From: Dasypus novemcinctus
Lineage: Eukaryota; Chordata; Mammalia; Cingulata; Dasypodidae
Reading direction: 5' to 3'
Assembly (NCBI RefSeq): GCF_030445035.2
Contig: NC_080682.1
Span: 27,448,770-27,512,769, forward strand
DNA: 64,000 nt
Below the pieces are notes generated by a model. It searched no databases. It had not been told where the DNA came from and saw nothing but the letters and a program-made list of their open reading frames with translations. Shown piece after piece: positions 55,876 through 64,000 of the stretch. The position numbers were made by a program, and so were the translations under genes. Each line of letters begins with the position of its first letter. Within the stretch, counting starts at the first letter, position 1.

Positions 55876-57656
55876 AATTCTTATACCACTTACACTGTTA
55901 CAACTAAAGATTTTCACTATCTTCTGGTTTAAATGACAACACGGCTTGAAACACTATCTCATGATATTTCCCCTGTATTTGTATTATTCTTGCTTTATTC
56001 GACTTTTTAAAGAATGGCACTTTATCTTTATTTCCTTTTTGATAATAGTTATTCAATTATATTTGTGTTTTATTCATTGTTATTCTAGTTTTATGATTTT
56101 TCCCACTTTTTAGGTTAAATTCATTGGTTTTATTGTAGTACCTAAAGATAATAGATTACTGAATTTTTTACCTTTTTGATAATATAGAATTTAGTATTTC
56201 TGTTCTTGTCTGATAATCACTCTTTCTTACATGAAGTGGTAAGCATTATTCATATTGACATTTATTATTTAAATAGTCTAGAGTTAAGTAATTTAATCTC
56301 TATTTAACCAAGAATAACAATGTTACATTTTCCATTTTATTTCTTTGGAATGTTTGAATTGATAGGTCATGAATTTTTGTATTATAAATATTATTTCAGA
56401 AATATATTTGTGTCAGATAATGTGTTTTAACTCTGAAAATTTACAGAAATTTATGTATTAATTACCATTAAATTTTATAAATGACTCACAGGTGCTATGA
56501 AAGAAAGCTGCAAATGTTCTGCAAATTTGGATTGATCATATATTATTCTTAGCTAAGAAACTTGCAGGAAGTTTTTTACTGATGGTTTACTTAAATGTTC
56601 TATGTGTTTTGTTCATTTTGCTATTTCATTTCACTCATTTATTCAGTAAATAATTTATTGACTAGCTACAATATCCCAGATATTGTGTAAACTGTATAAC
56701 AAAAAATAACAGATCTTTGTATTTTGGGGTTTTACATTCTAGCTGGGGCATAGGGAAAACTATAGAGAAGTAAGTGATATTCCATGTTAGAATGTGAAAA
56801 GTAATATTTTTTAAAAATCTGTAATGAAGCCTAGTGGGTGAGAGATATGGGGGTGAGGGCAAGACAAAGGGATATAGTGTGCTTAGGAGAGGCCCTAGTA
56901 CAAAGATGTCCTTTGACCAAACACTAGAATGGGGAACAGATAGTCATATATTTTCATCAAAGGAAAGTGTTCCATAATGGGAAACATCAGTCCAAAAAGC
57001 CTGTGCAGCTAGTGGGCCATGCAGTTTGAAGAATTTGGAGGAGGCTCATCTAACAAGAGTGACATTCTATTGTTAGGAGTGGAGGTCCATAAACAACCAA
57101 GTACAAGTGTAAGGATGGTGATAACTACTATGGAGGAAAAACTATGTGGAGAGAGTCCATGAAGAGAGTAGGCATTGTTCTCTTGAAAAATAATAGAAAA
57201 TTCAAAGAAAAATCACATTAGAGCAATTTAATGGCAAATATCTAATAAGCTTCAAACTGGGACTTTGATTATATTACTTGACCATCCTATGACATATGGA
57301 TTTCCACTGAGTTTCATTATTTATCAGAAGCCAAACTGCATTTATATAATCATTTTTATTTTATCATGTACTTTGTTGTTGCAGAAACATTAACTTGTTG
57401 CTATGGAAAATCAAATTAGTTTATTGTTTTTCTGTCCCAGCAAGGAGATTGTTTTTTAACTTGGAATCCCCTGTGCACTCAAGCAGAACTTGATAAGCTT
57501 GTAGAAGAATTTGACGGTATAATTTCATAGTGTAATTTACTTGAGTGAACAATGTATTTCCCATGTAAAAGTTTTATCATCGCTTCTACAATATTTTAGA
57601 AACTGTAGGCCTGTATGTCAAACTGAAAATATTCCATACATTCTTGTAAAAGAAAG
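55876..57656. other. AT-rich host DNA, nothing recognised
   Basis: The first 0.3 kb probably continues the L1/HAL1-like DNA interrupted by the provirus. No gene beyond that. Confidence 0.35.
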
Positions 57657-58095
57657 ACCAAGGGGAGTGGATTTGGATAAACTGATAGAGCATCTGCCTA
57701 CCACATGGGAGGTCCGGAATTCAAACCTGGGGCCTCCTCACCCGTGTGGTGAACTGGCACATAGCTGTGCTGATGCACACACAGAGTACCATGCCATGCA
57801 GTGGTGTCCCCCATATAGGGGAGTCCCACGTGCAAGGAGTGCACCCCCATGAGGAGAACCTCCCTGTGTGAAGAAAGTACAGCCTGCCCAGGAGTAGCAC
57901 CACATACACAGAGAGCTGACTCAGCAAGATCATGTAACAAAAAAGAGATGCAGTTTCCCAATGTCACTGACAAGAATGAAAACAGACACAGAAGATCACA
58001 CAGTGAATGGACACAGAGCAGGCAACTGGGGGTGCAGGTGAAAGGGGCGAGAAATAAATGAAAAACAAATCTTTAAAGAAAAAAAAGAAAAGAAT
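57657..58095 (+). mobile_element. DAS-type tRNA-derived SINE
   Basis: Plus-strand copy: GGATTTGGATAAACTGATAG, CCTACCACATGGGAGGTCC and a B-box-like TTCAAACC, then the long unrelated body and an A-rich end (58076-58095). Same family as 3312 and 15527, somewhat diverged in the A-box. Confidence 0.85.
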
Positions 58096-61000
58096 CAATC
58101 CCCCCAAATGGCAAGACATTCAGGAATAAAATTCTAAAAAAATTCTAAAAAAGTAAGACCAGGGTGGAGGGATGAAAGTAAGAGAGAGAAACAAAAGGAG
58201 ATAGAGAAAAAAAGGAGAATGATAAAGAAAAGGGGAAAATTGGGGGAAAAGAGAAGAAAAATAATTTTTTGTAAAAGAAATGTTTTTGTTATCACCAAAA
58301 TGTATTAGTGCATATTTATATTGTTACTATCCTCATAGCTATTTAGAGTAAATTAGAAATAATAAAATTTGCTTTAAGGATATCAGAAAATTCTAATAAT
58401 TTACTTAGAAATGAAGATTACCCGAATTATGTGTTTTTTGCTCCAGATTTCTGAAATGGTTAAATGAGAGTGTTTGGTTCTATAAACCCACATTTATGAA
58501 TCTATTCTTACTATTTATTGAAAAATCTTTCATTAATATTGGTAGAAGCCTTTCTGGGGAAATAAGCCTTGTGGCTTTCTTCATACTCCAGTGCTTTTAA
58601 GCTGTTTCATTCATTCTTTTCATGAGATGTGAAAAGCTCAATATGTCAAACTTTTAGCATATTTCATATCATGAAGACATAACGTAGTAGGGCATTGAAT
58701 GCAGCACTATCTAATACATTGCAAATGCTATATTCTTAAACTCAAGAAAATGCAACTGCCAATTAATTAAAAATGGAACAGAAATTTTGGTCTATGGAAT
58801 GTTGAAGGAAAAGCAAAAGTTACAATGCTGAAATGCCTCCACTATGTTTTTTTCCCCCCATATACTATTCACTGTTCATAATCCAGTTAATAAGAGACAA
58901 TCTAATTACATATGAAAATTAGCAGAAATTAAAACTACTTGTGGCAAAATGCTTCCAGCAATACCTTCTATAAACTATTAGTGATCATTAGTTGAAAGTC
59001 AATTTGTAATTATTTTATAGATTGTGCAAGCAAATATAAAATATTAATGAAATTGCCATGATTGTTCCTTGACAGAAATGTGTCTTGAAAATACACATAG
59101 ACTTTACAGGAATAGTCAGCATATGAATAGAGAAATATGGTACACAGACATAATTCAAATTTTGAACTTTAATAATGGTTCAACAAGATGCAAACACCAA
59201 ATTGGGAAATTTGTTGATATGTATTTCAAGAAAGGAAGTTGGAAAACAGCATATCCTTTTCATGGCACACAAGGTATACAATCTGCAGCCCTATCCTCAT
59301 TCCTCCTGAAGGACTGTGGAATGTGATTATTGCCAAGAAGATACCAAAAAGTCTGGTGTGACAAGAAAGCCCTGTGAGACAAACTGAAATATAAATCTAA
59401 TTCATTCCATTTTTAAGTCATATGGAAACATTCAATTCAATCATTTTCACATTGCTTTTCATTTTAATTAAGTAAAATCATATGATGAGAAATAAACTAC
59501 AAAAACTGGAAGCTTTGGCAATTTATTTTGCATAACACTTTTATTACAAAATGTATGAAATAATTTATTCATTTAGTTGATACAGGAAAGTGCATGCAAT
59601 TGGGCCCAAATTCTTCATTTTTGCTTGGCTCATCACTTCCTAGGTACATTTTCCTCTCCAAGAAACAAACAGGGTGTATAATTGGATGGGCACACCTTTA
59701 ATGGGATATTGCCGTCAGGACTGATAATATAACTTGAAATGTCAGGGTTGCCTTCAGATTTGGAGCTGTACAGCATTCAGTTTAAAAATGTGACTGAAAT
59801 CACCATGTTTATATTGAGGGTGTACAAAGATAATATTGAGCTGAAAGTCTCCCTCATTTTTTTCTCTTTCTGGTACCCTATTTTTTCATTCTGATAGAAA
59901 ATTTGGGACTGGATGCATTGGTACAGGGTTTCCCAGATCTACAATCCCATGTCCTATTTTCTCTGTATATTGTCAAACTTGCATGCCTGCTATCCCTTAC
60001 TTGTCATGCCAAAATTTAGTCAATTTCCTTAAAGTAAATAAAGACATTTAACTTTTTGGATGTGCAATAGCAACACATTTTTTTAAATACTTTGAGAATA
60101 TGGAATATATGTAGCAATGTAAAACACACTTTATTCAATTAACGTGTCACCGGAGTCTATTTGCAATTCATTTCTTCCTATGTTGGTGGCATTTAGCTTG
60201 AGACTTTGTAACTGATGGTTAAGAATTAACAAATCATTATGACTATTAAATCATTACCTAGATGCCTTTATATTATAAAATAGCAAAAGGTTAATACCTG
60301 AAATTACTGAAGGTGGCTAGGTCCCCCCCCCCATTTATGTTTACTCTAGACTTAACCTTACCCTTATATATATTGGATGGTGACAACTCTACCAACTTCT
60401 GCTTAATATCCATATGAAAGACCTTATATCTGAACAGGGGTGTTCTGTATAACCGTATCCCAAATTCTTGTGACTAGCTCTGGTTTACCTCAGCACCCCT
60501 GTTCAGGCCCTTAAAGTTTATGTATGAAAGAATCTGTGCAAACTCCATTCCAATTACTTGTCAGCATTCTGCTGTAATAAAATACTAGAATTTCTGGACA
60601 TGGAGAGGCAGGTTTTGGGCCACCTAAGGCAACTGACCTCCTTTGTTTGCACAACCAAATAAGCTTTTTCTCTCTTTGAAAAATTGGTGTCTCAGGAACT
60701 GACATTAAAGATGCATTAGAAGAAAAGAACCCACTTTTCCTCAGAGGAATAATGAAGCACATTTTAAGTATTTAATACAATAATTAACTGTGTTGAATTG
60801 GTGATTTCTTCTGATGGTAAACATATATGAAATTGTACATTTCCTTTGAATTATCAAATTTAACAAATAAAAGATTTTTATAACATTTAAAAAAAGAACA
60901 ATGGTTGAACATTAATTTAATTATTCAAAAATCACCTAGAAAAATAGCAGAATAGATTTTGAAAAAGAAATCTTAATATAAGTTAAAAGAATACAAATTA

Positions 61001-62267
61001 CTTGAAAGCAAAACATATACCTAATAACTATTGTAAAAGTTTAAATTAAAAAATAATTGAAAAATGAAAATAAAAATTTCTTAAATATACATTGAATAGT
61101 GAACAATTTTTAATGGAAATTTTATCAAATATTTGAACATTTATAGGATGGCACAAAATTTGGATTCATTATCCATTTTTAGATTTACGAATTTTCTTCA
61201 TTGAACTTAGTTTTAAAAATGAACAAAAATTTAACTGAAAAATTTATTTTTTTCTCAGCACATTAGCAATAATAAATAGGAGGAAGGAAATAATTTTTTA
61301 AGTCATCTTGTAATTAAATGAAGAAATACTAATTACTACAGAAGCATGTTGAAACATCACAGAATGTAAGTGCTGTCAGATGACTAGAAGGTCAACATAA
61401 AAAAATATTCCTGCCTGCAAATATTTTAAATCATGAATTCACCAAACTTCAGGTCTTATAGCATTGTAAGATGAGAGTCTATTTTGCTTAAGTACAAAGA
61501 AAACATTCATCTCTCAAACTGAAAATTCAAAGGATTTACTAAATATTTTAGGGATGAGTGAAAAACAAAACCTGAAAAAAAGAAGTAGAAAATGGCAATA
61601 ATTCTGTAGAAATATGCATAATATAATATACATACATATGTTTATTTATGGGAGACTATACATAAAATGACCAAAAATGGAGAGGGTATTTGTTTTCTTT
61701 AAAATTTAAAAATATTTTCCATATTTATTTCAATGTTCACACATATTTTTTCTATATCTTAATTCTATCGCAATATTTTACTTTATAAAAAGACCAAATA
61801 TTACAATGCTACTCTTCCTATTGGGCCATTTATTTGTTAATAATTAAAATAAGCCTAAGTGTTTATAAAGGACCAAAAAAGGTATTGATATTAAAAATTT
61901 TGCATGAGTGCAATTATTCTGATCCTGGTGGCCAAAATATCTTACCACTGGATTAGTTTTTTTTTAATTTAACATTGATTTAATCTTTACAATAAATCTA
62001 TGGATTTAGAATTATCCCTATAATTATTGAGGAACTTATTTATTTAGAAACATATATATTTAAACCACATCTTTAATACAAATTCCATGGCTGTCAATTA
62101 CTGTGTAAATTTCTAATATTTATTCTCAGAAACCTTCCAGAGCAATTGTGGGCAAGTACATCTTGGCTCAAGAACAATGCACACTTATTAAAGAATGCTA
62201 TTTTATCTAGACTGTGAACAATAAATACCCAAAAAGGAAAGGATAAAAAGACTCACTTAAAAATTCA
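58096..62267. other. AT-rich DNA and flank of OR unit C
   Basis: A purine-rich stretch lies at 58150-58270. A perfect 13-bp inverted repeat, CTGAACAGGGGTG / CACCCCTGTTCAG, lies at 60430-60442 and 60494-60506. From about 60.9 kb the sequence resembles the downstream flanks of the other two OR units. The 85-codon ORF at 59069-59326 is not a family I recognise. Confidence 0.4.
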
Positions 62268-62780
62268 GCATCAATGTTATTTCAGTTGCCTGAAGCCCTC
62301 TCTCTCTGTAAGGCACTAATGAAAGTAGTTTTCACTTCTTTGTTGCAAAGACTATAAATGAGTGGATTCTCCTTCGGGATCATCATAGTATAAAACACAG
62401 GGGACACTTGATCCTTTCCCAACAAGTAGGATTTATTTGGTTTGAAATAAGTAAATATCATAGTGCCATAAAAGATAGTGACTCCCAGGAGGTGGGAGGC
62501 ACAAGTAGAGAAGGCTTTGCATTTTCCTGAAGTTCATTTAATTTACCAGGATAGTAGGCAGAATGGACCCATTGAACAGACAGAAATTGTGAAAAAGACA
62601 CTATTACATTTGAGTCAGTGAGAATGATACTCCTGATTTCAGGGTCATGAGTGTCAGTGCAGGACAGGGCTACAATTGGGATTGTATCACAGAAAAAGTG
62701 ATAGATTACATTAGATGTGCAGAAATTCAAAGTGTTCATGCAAAGAAAATTAACCAAAGAGTCATTATGTTGCAGCAAAG
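62268..62780 (-). pseudogene. Olfactory receptor pseudogene, 5'-truncated
   Basis: The minus strand matches the second half of the intact [15 protein letters not shown] and [11 protein letters not shown] (about 62715-62640), then, in another frame, the TM6/TM7 region down to 62268. At least one frameshift lies near 62530-62570. Upstream of the loop-2 region the match ends, 10-30 bases before an ERV LTR, so the first half of the gene is missing. Closest to the OR8H-like gene at 12198. Confidence 0.85.
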
Positions 62781-62789
62781 AGTTTTGAA

Positions 62790-63119
62790 TGGCAGAAAAA
62801 ATAAAAGGCACTTGGAGAGGAGGAGGATTTATTATATTATATTCAGGCCCAGAAGAGAGTCAGTCTCCAATTTCTGAGCCCCATTTTTTAGTTTTCATAG
62901 GTTTATATAGGATTTTATGTGGGACTAGCATGATTCTCACTCATTGGCTAATGCATTGCTAGGTGAAATTTTGCAAGTAGGGTTACAGGAGCAGAAGGCA
63001 GGAGTGGCTCGTTAGACAGTCTCCTGCAAGGTCATGGTTTCATGGGTGGATTTACAGAAGCGGGGGCAGGAGTGTTCATTAGATAGTTTTCTGCAAGGTT
63101 ATGCTTTTTTTTCTTAGCA
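62790..63119 (-). mobile_element. Class I ERV LTR (3' LTR, minus strand)
   Basis: On the minus strand it starts TGCTAAGAAAAAAAAG right after a polypurine tract (AAAGGGGAGAAA, 63120-63131) and contains an AATAAA-type signal near 62830. The end near 62790 is approximate. The flanking OR relic suggests insertion into the OR. Confidence 0.65.
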
Positions 63120-64000
63120 TTTCTCCCCTTTGACACCCTTATAATTTTTATAGGGCAGCAATCATGCTAAGTGGAAATAAACTTAAGGTAGCAAAGCATT
63201 TTACAAGCCACAAGTATGTTATTAAGATTAGTATCCTTTTAACTACACTTCAGTCTCTGGGAGCTGTAGTTGCTAGTTCAGTCCCAAACAGTAAGCTGAG
63301 CAGTTTGAAGAGAAGGAGAAACCACAGGGAGCGGGAGTCCATCTAGTTAGGTGGTGGTGATCTTCAGTGGCTCTGGGCAATTCATATTTTCATGGGACAG
63401 TGAGGTACAGGGTGGGTTATCCAGTCATCTTGTTAGTCATTTTAGTGTGCTCTTTTAATTCTGGTATGATGAATCTAAGCTGCTATACCAAAACTTTGAG
63501 ATTAGTGGTGATTACAAGGATAACAGTATGTGGGCCCATTCAGGTGTGATGGAGAGTCTCTTTCTCCAATCTTTTACCCAAACTAGGTTTTTGGGTAAAT
63601 GTGGGTATACTGGGTGGCCTAATGGGATGGGATCCTGAGACAGGACAACTTTGTGTATTTGGGCTAGAGTTTTTCTAACTGCTGGAGGGTGCAACTTTGG
63701 TCAGTTTCTCCTTGGAGTCTGACATTTCCCTTGCAGGTTTGAATAATTGAGGGTGGTTGTTCAAACAGAGTTTTAAAATGTGACTAGCCTGAGTGTCCAG
63801 GGGTGCATGTGACTCTAAGGAGGGCTAATGGGAGCAGATTTACTCACAGGAGACCAGCTTTTTGACGGAACTTGACTAGGGTGGTTTTGAGGCTTTGATT
63901 TATGCATTTTACTTTCCCTGAGCTCTGGGGCCTATATGCTGTGTTAGTTTCCACTTAATTCTCAACAAATTTGCTAGCTCTTGGACAATGGCTGATATGA
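63120..64000 (-). pseudogene. Class I ERV internal region with integrase relic, runs off the window
   Basis: 63510-64000 on the minus strand carries fragments of a gammaretrovirus-like integrase: a LKTTL block near 63880, a LLPLALLRV block near 63830, and NLVWVKDW near 63590 (the C-terminal SH3-like domain). They are spread over several frames with stops. Between the integrase and the polypurine tract there are only about 390 bases, so env is absent. The element continues beyond 64000. Confidence 0.65.

Noticed and set aside
1-64000. CRISPR array, bacterial operon or integron signals
   Set aside because: None seen. The repeats are minisatellite or transposon derived and the DNA is mammalian.

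Overview
ORGANISM. This is mammalian nuclear DNA: AT-rich, packed with LINE-1, with single-exon olfactory receptor (OR) sequences and no bacterial-style gene packing. Three SINEs (about 3.3, 15.5 and 57.7 kb) carry a tRNA-like head (..CACATGGGAGGT..GGTTCAAACC..) that I recognise as the DAS SINE family of armadillos. The window is therefore most likely from Dasypus or a close xenarthran.

LAYOUT. 0-13 kb is part of an OR cluster on the minus strand: an L1 3' module, a decayed OR tail (4.2-4.6 kb), old transposons, and one intact 317-residue OR gene (12198-13151, OR8H-like). 13-25 kb is gene-free: a twin-primed L1, degraded L1 pieces, and a rearranged block with a 256-bp inverted repeat and an exact 149-bp direct repeat. 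25-43 kb is a nest of insertions in an old minus-strand L1: a TUSC3 processed pseudogene, an LTR-like element, an L1 3' module and a nearly complete 9.5-kb L1 with a 17-bp target duplication. 43-46.8 kb is old L1-like DNA. At the right end a second decayed OR (62.3-62.8 kb) is followed by a class I ERV remnant that runs off the window.

CENTREPIECE. 46854-55869 is a young, complete endogenous provirus: two 435-bp LTRs differing at one base, a 6-bp target duplication (CAAGGG), a proline-tRNA-type primer site, gag (657 codons, uninterrupted), pro, pol (RT, RNase H, integrase) and env. Capsid and pol look betaretroviral; Env looks gammaretroviral (CWLC in SU, CX6CC in TM), so the element is a recombinant. 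A chimeric endogenous betaretrovirus with a gamma-type, ASCT2-using Env has been reported from the nine-banded armadillo (Malicorne et al. 2016, from memory); whether this is that element I cannot tell. The reading frame breaks three times, each time in or at a homopolymer of 11-13 bases.

LESS EXPECTED DETAILS. (1) A seven-unit 39-bp array inside gag encodes a proline-rich repeat and at the same time carries YY1, ETS and CRE-like sites. (2) A 65-codon two-hydrophobic-segment ORF is the first AUG after the env splice acceptor and overlaps the env AUG as ATGA. (3) The Env leader is about 94 residues with an arginine-rich block, like the Rem/Rec/Rej leaders. (4) A T TTA AAC slip site is followed by a ready-made H-type pseudoknot. 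(5) A perfect U5 hairpin with a palindromic loop could be a dimerisation site. (6) A 33-bp tandem repeat straddles the LTR/primer-site boundary.

HOW THE PARTS WORK TOGETHER. The 5' LTR would drive one genomic RNA. Gag is read directly and Pro-Pol by -1 slippage. A splice from 47384 to 52606 would make an env mRNA beginning with the 65-codon ORF. The OR gene is independent of all this. No CRISPR arrays, operons or genuine tRNA/rRNA genes are visible.
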